Assembly: GCA_946186205.1 (NCBI GenBank)
Contig: CAMHMH010000004.1
Coordinates: forward strand, 151,863-215,862
Reading direction: 5' to 3'
DNA: 64,000 bases
Origin: an uncultured Fretibacterium sp.
Lineage (GTDB): Bacteria; Synergistota; Synergistia; Synergistales; Aminobacteriaceae
Both the position numbers and the translations under genes were made by a program. The notes under the pieces are model-generated. The model saw nothing but the letters and a program-made list of their open reading frames with translations. It was not told the origin of the DNA and did no database searches. Shown one piece after another: positions 25,197-35,400 of this stretch. Position 1 is the first letter of the stretch. Each line of letters opens with the position of its first letter.

Positions 25197-25399
25197 AATT
25201 TTTCACGGACTCGATTCACTGCTGTCGACTCACTTTTGGCTGACTCGACTCACAATCAGCGATTCACTTTTGACGGACTCGACTCGTTTTTGCAGACTCG
25301 ACTCGTAATCAGCGATTCACTTTTGGCAGACTCGACTCACTTTTGCAGATTCGACTCGCGGCTGTCGATTCGCTTTTGACGGACTCGACTCACTTTTGA
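25197..25399. repeat. GANTC-rich intergenic repeat array (orientation B)
   Basis: Degenerate tandem array built from GACTCGACTCACTTTTG and AATCAGCGATTCACTTTTG blocks. By hand count 18 GANTC pentamers fall in about 200 bp. It fills the gap between the tRNA gene and the ptsH promoter. The blocks match, in reverse complement, the array at 20135-20296. Confidence 0.9.
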
Positions 25400-25450
25400 C
25401 GCTGAAATTTTTTGACCGCGCTTTGATTTCACGTAAATTGAAACTTGTAT

Positions 25451-25456
25451 TATAAT
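25451..25456 (+). promoter_or_regulatory. Probable -10 box for ptsH-ptsI-ROK
   Basis: A perfect TATAAT lies 66 bases upstream of the ptsH ATG, just past the GANTC array. No good -35 hexamer at 17 bp spacing is visible. Confidence 0.45.
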
Positions 25457-25521
25457 CTGGCATAACAATACCCCGTTACAATATAGAGCAATACATTCAT
25501 ACAGAAAGGAAGCAGACAGTC

Positions 25522-25779
25522 ATGAAGGAATTTACGTATGTCATCACCGATCCTGTAGGCATCCACGCACGCCCCGCCGGTTTACTCGTCAAGGAGGCAA
25601 AGAACTTCAAGAGCACTGCGACATTCATCAAGGGCGAGAAGTCAGCGAAAGCAACCGCCCTCATGAAGCTCATGGGAATGGGAATCAAGCAGGGAGATGA
25701 AGTGCTCGTCCGCGTGGAAGGTGAAGACGAAGAAGCCTGCGCCGCCGCTCTGGAGAAATTCATGAAGGAGAACTTCTAG
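25522..25779 (+). CDS. ptsH: Phosphocarrier protein HPr
   Basis: 85 residues. The PTS phospho-acceptor H15 sits in GIHARPAG. Residue 46, the regulatory serine of HPr-kinase systems, is alanine (KATALMKLMGMGI). The protein can carry phosphate from enzyme I but should not be controlled by Ser46 phosphorylation. The ATG follows AGAAAGGAAGCAGACAGTC. ptsI starts four bases after its stop. No enzyme II genes are in the window. Confidence 0.95.
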   Translation: MKEFTYVITDPVGIHARPAGLLVKEAKNFKSTATFIKGEKSAKATALMKLMGMGIKQGDEVLVRVEGEDEEACAAALEKFMKENF

Positions 25780-25783
25780 CCAA

Positions 25784-27496
25784 ATGGAAACCTTCAAGGG
25801 TACGAAAATCGTAAACGGTATAGCAATCGGCAAGATAAAAATCTACAAAGCTCCCGTCTACGAAATCAGCGAAGCACTTATCAGCGACATTGCCGGGGAA
25901 ATTGAGAGGTTCGAGGCAGCGCGCCTGAAAGTGCAGGAGGATCAGAACGCTCTTTACGACAAAGAGATGAAAGCCGGACACAAGGACACCGCCGGAATAT
26001 TCGAGGCTCACGCGATGATGCTTGATGATGAAGATACCCTCATAGAGCCGTGCAAGGACATTATTGGCGAGGGACATACGGCAGAATACGCGGTGAGAGA
26101 AGCATTTGACGAGGCCGCGAAGCAGTTCAGCGAGATGGAAGATGAATACTTCCGCGCAAGAAGCGCAGACGTTATCGACCTGAAAAACTCAATGCTTGAT
26201 GTTCTTTTCGGCGCGGACACTTCAAGCCTTCAGGGAACAGAACCGGCAATCCTCGTAGCAGAAGATTTAGCCCCGTCAGAAACAGTGAAGCTCGACAAGT
26301 CATTACTTCTCGGACTCGTTACCAGACTCGGAAGCTCAAACAGCCACACAGCAATTTTAGCCCGCTCCATGAACTGGCCTACGCTGATTCAGTGCCATGA
26401 TATAGCGGATGACTGGGACGGGAAATTTGCGATTCTCGACGGCTATAACTCATGCATATACATTGAGCCGGACCAGAATATTATCGACGAGCTTTCAGCA
26501 AAGCAGGCTGAGGACAAGCGCAAAGAAGAGGAGCTGCAGAAACTCAAAGGACAGCCCAGCGTAACGAAAGACGGCCGGAAGGTGAAACTTTATGCCAACA
26601 TAGGCGGCCCGAAAGATGTCAAGGCAGTAATCGAGAATGATGCAGAGGGAGTCGGCTTGTTCCGTTCTGAGTTCGTATATCTCAACAGCAAGACAGACCC
26701 GACAGAGGAAGAGCAGTTCAAAGCATACAAGCAGGTGTTAGAGGGACTCGCGCCCCGAATGGTAATCATAAGAACGTGCGACATTGGCGCGGATAAGACT
26801 ATCGACTATATGAACCTCGAAAAGGAAGAAAACCCCGCGTTAGGTTTCAGGGCTGTGAGAATCTGTTTGACCCGTCCGGATTTCTTCAAGCGTCAGTTGC
26901 GTGCATTGCTCCGGGCTTCAGCGTTCGGCAATCTCGGAATCATGTTCCCTATGATAATAAGCAAGTGGGAAGTTGTGAAGTGCAAAGAGATTCTGAACGA
27001 GTGCAAAAAGGAGCTTGAAGCAGAGGGAGTAACAATCGGTAAATATGAGATCGGCATAATGATTGAGACACCCGCGGCGGCATTGTGCGCTGATGAGTTA
27101 GCAGAGGAAGTAGATTTCTTCTCGCTGGGAACAAATGACTTGACGCAGTACACGTGCGCTATTGACCGACAGAGCGCGAGCCTTGAGCCTTTCGCGAACA
27201 CACATCACCCGGCTGTACTGAGGCTCATACGCGAAACTATAGAGGCAGGACACCGCCATAACACATGGGTAGGGATCTGCGGTGAATTGGGAGCTGATCC
27301 GACGCTGACAGAAGATTTCCTGAAGTGGGGAGTCGATGAGCTTTCAGTCAACCCGAAGAGCATACTTCCTTTGCGCGGAAATGTGCGGAATGTTGACCTG
27401 TCGAAATACGAGACTGAATCCCCGGAAGCTGAAGAGAAGCCCGACTCAGTTCAGGCACCTAAGCGGAAGGGATTTTTTGGGAGGTTATTCAGTTAG
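25784..27496 (+). CDS. ptsI: PTS enzyme I (PEP-protein phosphotransferase)
   Basis: 570 residues. Phospho-histidine H188 in GSSNSHTAILARSM, PEP-binding domain (GVGLFRSEFVYL, IIRTCDIGADK, NPALGFRAVRICL), and the C-terminal signature FSLGTNDLTQYTCAIDRQ. It passes phosphate from PEP to HPr. An extra C-terminal tail (about 25 residues, Glu/Lys-rich, ending KGFFGRLFS) exceeds the classical end. The ROK kinase gene starts immediately after its stop (TAGATG). Confidence 0.95.
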   Translation: METFKGTKIVNGIAIGKIKIYKAPVYEISEALISDIAGEIERFEAARLKVQEDQNALYDKEMKAGHKDTAGIFEAHAMMLDDEDTLIEPCKDIIGEGHTAEYAVREAFDEAAKQFSEMEDEYFRARSADVIDLKNSMLDVLFGADTSSLQGTEPAILVAEDLAPSETVKLDKSLLLGLVTRLGSSNSHTAILARSMNWPTLIQCHDIADDWDGKFAILDGYNSCIYIEPDQNIIDELSAKQAEDKRKEEELQKLKGQPSVTKDGRKVKLYANIGGPKDVKAVIENDAEGVGLFRSEFVYLNSKTDPTEEEQFKAYKQVLEGLAPRMVIIRTCDIGADKTIDYMNLEKEENPALGFRAVRICLTRPDFFKRQLRALLRASAFGNLGIMFPMIISKWEVVKCKEILNECKKELEAEGVTIGKYEIGIMIETPAAALCADELAEEVDFFSLGTNDLTQYTCAIDRQSASLEPFANTHHPAVLRLIRETIEAGHRHNTWVGICGELGADPTLTEDFLKWGVDELSVNPKSILPLRGNVRNVDLSKYETESPEAEEKPDSVQAPKRKGFFGRLFS

Positions 27497-28405
27497 ATGT
27501 TATACGGAGCATTAGAAGCAGGCGGAACAAAAATGATTTGCGCCGTCGGCAATGAAAACGGACAGATATTAGATCAGGAGTCAATTCCCACGACGACACC
27601 TGAAGAGACAATGCCGAAAATCATAGAATACTTCACGGCAAAAATTTCAGCAGACCTTCCTGAAGATGACAGAATAAAGGCTCTTGGTATTGCGTGCTTC
27701 GGGCCTGTTGACGTGAGGCCGAAATCAAAGACTTACGGGAACATTCTCAATACCCCTAAAATTCCGTGGCGCAATTATCCGGTGGTTAAGACTCTTGCTG
27801 AAGCTCTGAATATCCCGGTATGCATTGACACGGACGTGAACGGATCATTACTCGGCGAGGCTACATGGGGCTGCGCTCAGGGACTCACTGACGCTGTGTA
27901 TTTCACGATCGGAACGGGAATCGGAATGGGCGCGATGTCAGGCGGAAAACTCATTCACGGAATGCTGCACCCTGAAGCGGGTCATCTCTTCATGGTCAAA
28001 ATTGATGGCGACGAATATAAAGGTCATTGCCCTTCACACGGCGCGTGCTTTGAGGGAATGGCGAGCGGCCCTGCAATTCAGGAACGCTGGGGAAAACCGG
28101 GGAAGGAACTCGCTGACATGCCGGAAGTCTGGGAGCTTGAAGCAAAATATATCGCTCAGGCACTCACAGACATAACAATGGTACTCAGCCCGCAGAAAAT
28201 AATTCTCGGCGGCGGCGTAATGGCTCAGTCTCAGCTGTTCCCGATGATAAGGAAATATGTTACGGAGTACATCAACAACTACATCGACACAAAGGAACTC
28301 CGCAACATGAACGCCTATATTACCCCCGCTGCCCTCAACGGCAATCAGGGAATAATGGGCGCAATCAAGCTCGCTGTAATGGCGGCTGAAGAAGAAGCAG
28401 AATAA
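27497..28405 (+). CDS. ROK-family sugar kinase (fructokinase-like)
   Basis: 302 residues. The N-terminal phosphate loop YGALEAGGTKMICAVG is the fructokinase (ScrK/YdhR) version of the ROK motif. The zinc-binding ROK segment is present as HPEAGHLFM…CPSHGACFEGMASGPAI. It phosphorylates a hexose, likely fructose, in the cytoplasm. It is co-transcribed with ptsH and ptsI, which couples PTS capacity to sugar phosphorylation without an adjacent permease. Confidence 0.88.
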   Translation: MLYGALEAGGTKMICAVGNENGQILDQESIPTTTPEETMPKIIEYFTAKISADLPEDDRIKALGIACFGPVDVRPKSKTYGNILNTPKIPWRNYPVVKTLAEALNIPVCIDTDVNGSLLGEATWGCAQGLTDAVYFTIGTGIGMGAMSGGKLIHGMLHPEAGHLFMVKIDGDEYKGHCPSHGACFEGMASGPAIQERWGKPGKELADMPEVWELEAKYIAQALTDITMVLSPQKIILGGGVMAQSQLFPMIRKYVTEYINNYIDTKELRNMNAYITPAALNGNQGIMGAIKLAVMAAEEEAE

Positions 28406-28425
28406 AACAGTTCACGAAAATTTTT

Positions 28426-28458
28426 CCCTGCCCTGACGGAAAAGCAATCGGGGCGGGG
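28426..28458 (+). terminator. Strong hairpin between the pts operon and cheW
   Basis: Eleven consecutive pairs (28426-28436 with 28448-28458, two G-U) around an 11-nt loop. The 3' side is ATTATCC rather than a T-run, so it may act as a weak or Rho-assisted terminator or an mRNA 3'-end stabiliser. Confidence 0.5.
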
Positions 28459-28493
28459 ATTATCCCATCACAGGAATCGAGGCAGTAAACTTT

Positions 28494-29024
28494 ATGGCAG
28501 AAATTCAGAACACAACCCCGGCAAAAAAGGAAGCAAGTCAGGACTTCAGAGACATAGACGTTGAGTCGCTTGGCGAGGAGCATATTAATTTAGTCTTCAA
28601 ACTTGGGCAGGAGAATTTCGGCGTTGATGTGAATATGGTTCGCGAGATTGTCCGGGTCCCTTCATTTATCACGAGAGTCCCGAACGCTCCCGCATATATT
28701 CGCGGAGTGATTAACTTGCGCGGAACAATCGTCCCAGTTTTTGACATGCACATGAAAATCGGAATGGCCGGTCATCCTCTCACTGATGAGGCGCGAATAG
28801 TAGTTATCTCCGTCAATGAAGTAACATTCGGAATGATAGTAAACTCTGTAAGGGAAGTATTGACGATATATGACTCACAGCTTGAAGTAGCTACAAAATT
28901 GTCATCAGCGATTGACCGGCGTTATGTGTTATGGGTAGCGAAGCCGGCGGATGACAGGCTCATATTGCTTCTTGATGTCTCTAACTTGTTTGAGCTTGAC
29001 CAGATTTTAGAGGACAGCGAGTAA
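28494..29024 (+). CDS. cheW: Chemotaxis coupling protein CheW
   Basis: 176 residues. CheW SH3-like domain: LVFKLGQENFGVDVNMVREIVR, followed by ITRVPNAPAYIRGVINLRGTIVPVFD and VVISVNEVTFGMIVNSVREVL. It links receptors to CheA. A 30-residue N-terminal extension precedes the domain. No other che genes lie nearby. The amidase gene follows five bases after its stop. Confidence 0.93.
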   Translation: MAEIQNTTPAKKEASQDFRDIDVESLGEEHINLVFKLGQENFGVDVNMVREIVRVPSFITRVPNAPAYIRGVINLRGTIVPVFDMHMKIGMAGHPLTDEARIVVISVNEVTFGMIVNSVREVLTIYDSQLEVATKLSSAIDRRYVLWVAKPADDRLILLLDVSNLFELDQILEDSE

Positions 29025-29029
29025 TTATC

Positions 29030-31054
29030 ATGCGCAGAATTTTTACGTTTGCGCTTTCGGCTCTGCTAGTCCTCTCTTTTTGTGCCTTTGCGTTTGCTGA
29101 TGCGATGCTTTACAGGGGACAAAACAGCGTCGGTGCAGTTCCTTCTGTCGACAAAAATTCACAGCTCTGTGTTTCGGTTGAAGACTTAGGGCGTATGTTC
29201 GGCTTCTCAGCAAAGAGGGAGAATGATGAGCTTTCGTTGTCTCGCGGAAATGCTTTGATTCGAATCTCGCTCGGTGCTACAGCAGGGTGGTACGGTTATT
29301 CTATTATCCCGTTATACTCTGCGCCTTTTGAGGAGGGCGGAAAATTCTGGGTAGACTCTCAGAGCGCGGCGGCGTTGTTTCAGAGATTTTCAGGCAAGGG
29401 GACGGCAAACAGGCTTCGTTTCGCAAAGATCGCAGGAAGCTCGGCCATGAGGACAACAGATTACGGCGATTTCGGGTACGCTGAAGAAAATCAGACCGCA
29501 AAGAAATCTGAACCCTCTGTAGACCTCAACGAGATAATCAACAGGACAGTGCAGACAAATTCACCGTACACACAAACCGCACAGAACCGACAGAATCAGA
29601 GTCATCAGAATCAGACTCAGACTCCGAAACCCGATCAGCCATCAAGGAAGCGACGGCCCAAAACAGAACAGCCCAAAATCGTGGAGGCTCCTCAAGATTC
29701 ACAGCCCGTAATCGCAGCTTCAGAGAAAAAATCATCGGGCAAATCTCAGCCGCGCATGGAGACATTCACGCCGGATGACTCGAAAAATGATGACGAGGAA
29801 AATTACAGCGGAACGATTCAGGGCATAAGATGGACGGCACAAGAGGGAGCGCACAAAAAGATTCGCGCCGTTGTCATGGCCGAGGAAGGTTCAGACCCTC
29901 AAGTCTACATGGAGAAGGGAAAACTTCACGCCCTCTTCGCGTCAAGCCTCGAAAACTCAAAGAGCATCGCTTCACCCTACGCAGAGAATATCAAGGCCGA
30001 AATCAAAACAAACATTGACGGAGCTGAATTGATTTTCACGCCTGAAGGAATCACTAAGGCCGAAAAACTTGTGCTCAATAATCCCCGCCGTATAGTGTTC
30101 GATTTCTTTTACCCTGAAGATGAGAACTTCACCGAGACTCCGACTCAGACAGCAAAGACTGACTTTCAGCTTCCCGGCCAAGTCTCAGAGACTCAAGAAA
30201 GGACTCAGACAGCAGAGACTCCCGCAAAGACTCAGACTCCTTCAGAGCAGAAATCTGACCCGGCAATAATCCGCATTCCTGACACAAAGACATCAAGGAC
30301 TCCAGCGACTATGACTCCTCCAAGCACCATAACGATTCCCACAAGCCCGCAGGCAGCAGAGAGACTCAGAGCCAGCAAGAGTCAGAAAACTATCGTAATA
30401 GATCCCGGGCACGGCGGAAAAGACCCCGGAGCTATGGACAACGGAGTGAAGGAAAAAGATGTAAACCTCGCTGTAGGACTCGAACTTCAAAGAGCATTGC
30501 TTGCGAGAGGCTATAATGCTGTCATGACGAGGGCGACAGATGTTTATCTCAAACTTCAGGAACGAACCGACATAGCTAATAATGTTGAGGCTGATTTGTT
30601 CGTAAGTGTTCACGTCAACGCGTTGCCGTCAAGAAAATCAATGTCAGGCTTCGAGATATATATCATGGCACTTCCTACGGACAAGGACGCAATGGAGCTC
30701 GCGAAAGTTGAGAACCGCGAATATGTTGAAGGCAAGGGAATGGACTCGGCGAATGTCGACAGAAGAACAGAAATGCTTCTGCGTATATTGGGCGACATGC
30801 AGCAGAACAACAAGATCTCAGAAAGCACAGACTTTGCGGCCATGCTCTACAATGCAGGAGTGAGGAACGGACTACCGATGAGGCGAGTTGCTCAGGCACC
30901 CTTCTTTGTGCTGCGAGGCGCGGGAATGCCGGCAGTATTGCTTGAGATCGGATTCGTAACGAACGTTAACGAGTCCCAGCTTCTTACGACTCCTGCGTAC
31001 CAGCAGAGAATAGCAAACGCAATGTCCGAAGGCATAGCAAACTACATAAAGTAA
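29030..31054 (+). CDS. N-acetylmuramoyl-L-alanine amidase with AMIN domain
   Basis: 674 residues: signal peptide (FALSALLVLSFCAFAFA), a copper-amine-oxidase-N-like or beta-rich domain (about 25-130), a Gln/Ser/Pro-rich linker, an AMIN-like domain (about 265-370), a second Thr/Pro-rich linker, and a C-terminal Amidase_3 domain from about 450. Zinc ligands and catalytic Glu are seen in IDPGHGGKDPGA, KEKDVNL, FVSVHVNAL and VLLEIGFVTN. It cleaves peptidoglycan cross-wall material in the periplasm. The GerMN-domain protein follows. Confidence 0.92.
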   Translation: MRRIFTFALSALLVLSFCAFAFADAMLYRGQNSVGAVPSVDKNSQLCVSVEDLGRMFGFSAKRENDELSLSRGNALIRISLGATAGWYGYSIIPLYSAPFEEGGKFWVDSQSAAALFQRFSGKGTANRLRFAKIAGSSAMRTTDYGDFGYAEENQTAKKSEPSVDLNEIINRTVQTNSPYTQTAQNRQNQSHQNQTQTPKPDQPSRKRRPKTEQPKIVEAPQDSQPVIAASEKKSSGKSQPRMETFTPDDSKNDDEENYSGTIQGIRWTAQEGAHKKIRAVVMAEEGSDPQVYMEKGKLHALFASSLENSKSIASPYAENIKAEIKTNIDGAELIFTPEGITKAEKLVLNNPRRIVFDFFYPEDENFTETPTQTAKTDFQLPGQVSETQERTQTAETPAKTQTPSEQKSDPAIIRIPDTKTSRTPATMTPPSTITIPTSPQAAERLRASKSQKTIVIDPGHGGKDPGAMDNGVKEKDVNLAVGLELQRALLARGYNAVMTRATDVYLKLQERTDIANNVEADLFVSVHVNALPSRKSMSGFEIYIMALPTDKDAMELAKVENREYVEGKGMDSANVDRRTEMLLRILGDMQQNNKISESTDFAAMLYNAGVRNGLPMRRVAQAPFFVLRGAGMPAVLLEIGFVTNVNESQLLTTPAYQQRIANAMSEGIANYIK

Positions 31055-31073
31055 AAGGAATGGTGAAAAGATT

Positions 31074-31835
31074 ATGCCGCCTTTAAGACGCAATGACTCA
31101 GGAAGGCCAGTACCAAACAGACGCAGGCAGGCTCAATTGGCAATGGCTGAAGCAGAAGCCCGCAAACGTCATCAGCAGATGAAGAAGCCAAAGCCCTCAC
31201 GGTATGACGATGACGACAAGAAGCCGACTCCCCTCTTGCTGAGAATACTATCGATACTCGGAGTGATACTGTTATGCTTTGTGCTTGGTTATCTCGGCAC
31301 GTCATGGGTTGTGGACTTCCTCAACAAAAAATTATTGCTCAAGCCCGAAAACAGAATCGAGAATCAAGAAGACCTGTCGAATTTTGAGGAGTCAGAAAGA
31401 AGGCAGGCAGCACGGAACGCAATCATGTCTGGCGGAAATGTTCAGCAAATTTCACTCAACCTCTATCACGTTAAGGACAACTCAATAACCGAGACTAGGA
31501 AGAATTTTCTTGCGCTCACCCGCGAGGACAATATACGCGATGCCGTCAACGAGATTATAGAGTTAAGCGGAGTACCGAATGCCGACAAGATAAAACTGCT
31601 TCACGTGTTCAGGAATGATGAGACAGCGTTCCTTGACATGCCGGGGCAGTTTGCTTCCGCCCTTAACTCAATGGGAAAACAGAAATCACTTCTCCTAATC
31701 ACAGGCATCGTGCGCACAATGCAGGAAAACTTTTCGCCCATCTCGCAGGTAAGATTTCTCATCGACTCAAAGACTCCGGGCCGTGAAGGAATCGTAGACC
31801 TCTCGTCAGTGTGGAAGCTCCCGAAAAAAAGTTAG
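31074..31835 (+). CDS. GerMN-domain membrane-anchored protein
   Basis: 253 residues. A basic, disordered N-terminus (RRRQAQLAMAEAEARKR) precedes one transmembrane helix (ILSILGVILLCFVLGYLG). The extracytoplasmic GerMN-like domain follows (ISLNLYHVKDNS…, DKIKLLHVFRNDETAFLDMPGQF, LLITGIVRTMQENF). This family accompanies Amidase_3 enzymes in several diderm lineages and is thought to act in the envelope. Its stop lies just before rdgB. Confidence 0.8.
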   Translation: MPPLRRNDSGRPVPNRRRQAQLAMAEAEARKRHQQMKKPKPSRYDDDDKKPTPLLLRILSILGVILLCFVLGYLGTSWVVDFLNKKLLLKPENRIENQEDLSNFEESERRQAARNAIMSGGNVQQISLNLYHVKDNSITETRKNFLALTREDNIRDAVNEIIELSGVPNADKIKLLHVFRNDETAFLDMPGQFASALNSMGKQKSLLLITGIVRTMQENFSPISQVRFLIDSKTPGREGIVDLSSVWKLPKKS

Positions 31836-31846
31836 GAGTCCCGGAA

Positions 31847-32446
31847 ATGTTCAGAAAGTTAATTATAGCGACTGGCAACAAAGGGAAGTACAGAGAGTTT
31901 TGCGAGATAATCCGAGACGTAGCGGGTGAAAATTTTGCTGACGAAATAATTTTTGCGCCAGAAATTTCACGCATGATTGTTGACGAGACCGGGAAAACTT
32001 ACGCGGAAAATTCTATGTTGAAGGCTCGCGCTTGGGCTGAACGTTCAGGGCTTCCTTGTCTTGCTGATGACTCCGGGCTTGAAGTCGACGCTCTCAACGG
32101 TGCGCCGGGTCTCTATTCTGCGCGGGTGATTCAGGGCGGGGACTCCGACAAAGTTTCGTGGCTTCTCGGTCAGCTTGAAGGAGTCGAAAACAGGCGGGCA
32201 AGATTCGCGGCGGCGTTATGCTTGTGCGTCCCGGAAAAATTCACGCTCATCACTGAAAGCTATTGTCCCGGAAAAATTATTGACTCTCCGCGAGGTTATG
32301 ACGGTTTCGGATATGACCCCGTGTTTTTGCCTAATGGTTACTATCTCACCTTTGCGGAACTGCCCGGCCATGTCAAAAATAAAATCTCACACAGAACTAA
32401 CGCATTCAAAAAGTTAAACGCTCACATAAAAACGGACTCGCTGTAA
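31847..32446 (+). CDS. rdgB: XTP/dITP diphosphatase (RdgB/HAM1)
   Basis: 199 residues. Removes non-canonical purine nucleotides. Motifs: IIATGNKGKYREF, ADDSGLEVDALNGAPGLYSAR, and GYDGFGYDPVF, with SHR near the end (ISHRTNAF). ATG at 31847 follows TTAGGAGTCCCGGAA; an upstream in-frame ATG at 31811 overlaps the GerMN gene and is less likely. Confidence 0.93.
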   Translation: MFRKLIIATGNKGKYREFCEIIRDVAGENFADEIIFAPEISRMIVDETGKTYAENSMLKARAWAERSGLPCLADDSGLEVDALNGAPGLYSARVIQGGDSDKVSWLLGQLEGVENRRARFAAALCLCVPEKFTLITESYCPGKIIDSPRGYDGFGYDPVFLPNGYYLTFAELPGHVKNKISHRTNAFKKLNAHIKTDSL

Positions 32447-32478
32447 CAAAATCATTACGCACAAAAGGAGGCCGCTAT

Positions 32479-35400
32479 TTGTCAATCTCATCATTAAGGC
32501 TGAAGGGCTTCAAGAGTTTCGGCACTCAATGCGATTTCACATTCTCAAAAAATTTCACAGCCATCGTAGGCCCAAACGGTTCAGGCAAAAGCAACATTCT
32601 CGACGCGCTGAAATGGATTCTCGGTGAAGGCTCGCCAGCAGGACTCAGAATCACAAGACAGAGCGACTTGCTTTTTCAGGGCAGCAGCTCATCACCCCCG
32701 GCACTCTCAGCAGAAGTTTCACTCAGACTCACGAACGACACCGAACGCGCAAGCCTCAGAAGAGTCTTCACGAAGGACGGCTCATCGTTATACCTCGACA
32801 GCAAAAGAATATTGCTTCAGGAACTCGGAAGCGTAAAGCAGCGTTTCAATCTTGAAGGCGAGGGATTCGCATTGATAGGACAGGGCGAAATATCACAGAC
32901 GATTCATCAACGCCCAAAAGAAAGACGCAGGCAGCTCGACTCACTTTTCGGGATTGAACGTTACAGAGAGAAACGGGATGACACACTCAAGAGACTCGAT
33001 GACGCACAATCGGAGGCACTCAGGATTCAGACTCTCATTGATGAGCTTGACGCACGGAGGCAGGAAATATCTTCAGACGTTGAGACCGCCGTAACAGCTC
33101 AGGGAATAATCGACAGCTTAGAGATATTGAGGCATGATTACTACTTTGTGAGGCGTTACGCAATCGAGAAAGAACAGGCCGACTCAGAATTGCAGCGTCA
33201 TATATTATTGTCGAGGCTTGAGACTTTAGAGAGATGGTTACGGTTATGGGAGTCAGGTCTCAGGCATTACGAGGGAAAATTACAGGAGAGTCCGCAGAAT
33301 CATGGCTACAATTCACAGCTTGAGTCTCTAACGTCGCAGAAAGATTCGATTCAGCGCAGGGCATTTCAGCTTTCAACACAAGTGCAGAGCATAAAGTCCC
33401 GGCGAATGACTCTGAATGATGAGCTTGACACACTAAGAATACAGAAGGAAGCATTGTCGCATGAACGTGAGCGGACTCACAGCGAGCACGAAAATTTACG
33501 GCTTGAGCTTGAGGCAAAGCAGAAGGAGTTTTCACGGAAGGAAGAAACCTTCAGGCAGTCGCAGAAAGAATCACAGGCAATAATCTCACGGCGCAAAAAG
33601 ATTCTTGATGACATAGCCGGGCTTAAGCTCAGAAAGTCGCGGAATGAGTCAGAGATTTCAGCATCAGAATCACAGCATGAGTCATTGTCGCAGGAAATAG
33701 AGTCGTTACAGGCAGAACACGAATCACGCCAGCAAAATTTATCCCTTCTCACAGAACGAAAGAACAAACTTCAGGAACGCTACACGCAATTAACATTCAC
33801 GCTTCAGCAGAAGGCCTCACAGATTCAGGCGTTAAGGCGGGACTTGTCGCACACAGAGTCGCAGCTCAGTCATACTTTCACAGCCGGAAATTACCCCGAA
33901 CCCGTAAGAATAATCCTTCAGGCAGCAGAAAAGAGTCTCATTCGCTCAAAGCCCGTAATCACCGCTGACGTTTTCACCTGCTCAAGTCCTGACGTTGCGG
34001 AAGCTGTCGAGGCGTTCTTGGGAGGCCGTCAATATTGGCTGTTGGTTCACACGATGGAGGAAGCTCAAGAAGGCGTTGACTTTCTCAAGACTCACATGGC
34101 CGGGCGCGCAACGTATCTCGCACTCGAAAGATGCCGGGAACGAAATCATGACAGCAGACTCGCTTTTGCTGACGGGGTAATAGGCTGGGCGGTTGACCTC
34201 GTGAATGTCGCTGACGAATGGAGGCTCGCAATATCTCACATGATGGGCGACTTGCTGATTGTCAGCGATTACACGACAGGCGCGGAAATCATCAGGGCTG
34301 GCGCAAAGTTCCCAATTGCTACGACTGAGGGCGATATTTTTGCGACAGGAGGGACAATAACAGGCGGGGCATCTCGGAACAAATCGGGGGCTGTAACTTC
34401 ACGGCAGAAAGCGGACGAGTTACGGCTGAAAATTTCTGAGCTTGCCGGGAGTCTCGAAGCACTTTCAGAGTCAGAACGCCGAGTCAAAACTGAGGCTGAA
34501 GAGTCCGAGTCAACGCTTCAAGATTTGATTGCCGAAATAAATTCGGAGTCACGGAACATTAACAGCGTCAGCAAAAATCTTCAGCGACTCAAGAATGAGC
34601 AGGCCGATTCCGAATCACGTTCGCAGAAATTAGCGCGTGAGATTCACGACATGGCCGGGAAAATTGAGTCCCTCGAAAATGAATTGTCAACTCTTCCTGA
34701 TGTAACAAGTGAGGACTTTGACTCTCTGCTCGCTCCTTTGAGGAATGAGATTCGATTGCTGTCTGAGAGGCTCAATGTTACTAGGACTCTTTATGAGCGA
34801 GTCGACGGCGAGTATTTGAAGGTGTCAGAAAGAATCGCTAAGGGAGAGTCAGAAATTTCTTCAGGGATTGAGACCGAGAGAATTAACCGTGAGGAGCTTT
34901 TCACGCTTGCAGAGGACAAGAAGAAACTTCACCGCGAGGAAGTGAAGCTGCGTCATGAAATCGCAAAGCACAACAGCGAGTTCGCCGGGGCAATGAAGAG
35001 AGTCGAGTCATTACGGAAAAAATTTGCGCGGTCATCTGAAAACGTTTCGGCCATGAAGAACAATATCTCGCAGGTTGAGTCAAAAATTTCTCACATCGAG
35101 TCGGAATGCTCGCAGCTCATTGACCTTTGGGAGGAGAAATACCCTTACGACAAAAACGAGGCACGAGACACAGAAGGCGGGCGCGAATTGACATCATCAT
35201 TACGCAGGCTCGAAAGGGAGCTTAAAGCATTGGGAGCGTACAATCTCGGCGCAATCTCTGAAGACCAGTCACTCGCAGAACGTATAGACTTCTTGACGGA
35301 TCAGCTTGACGACGTGAACACATCAGCGGACGAACTGAAAGCCTTGATTGATGACACAGACTCGCAGGTTGAACGCTCATTCACCGACTCAATGACTCGA

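Noticed and set aside
25197..25399. Tandem array considered as a CRISPR
   Set aside because: Blocks are degenerate and irregularly spaced, with no constant-length spacers, no leader and no cas genes; the same applies to 20135-20296.
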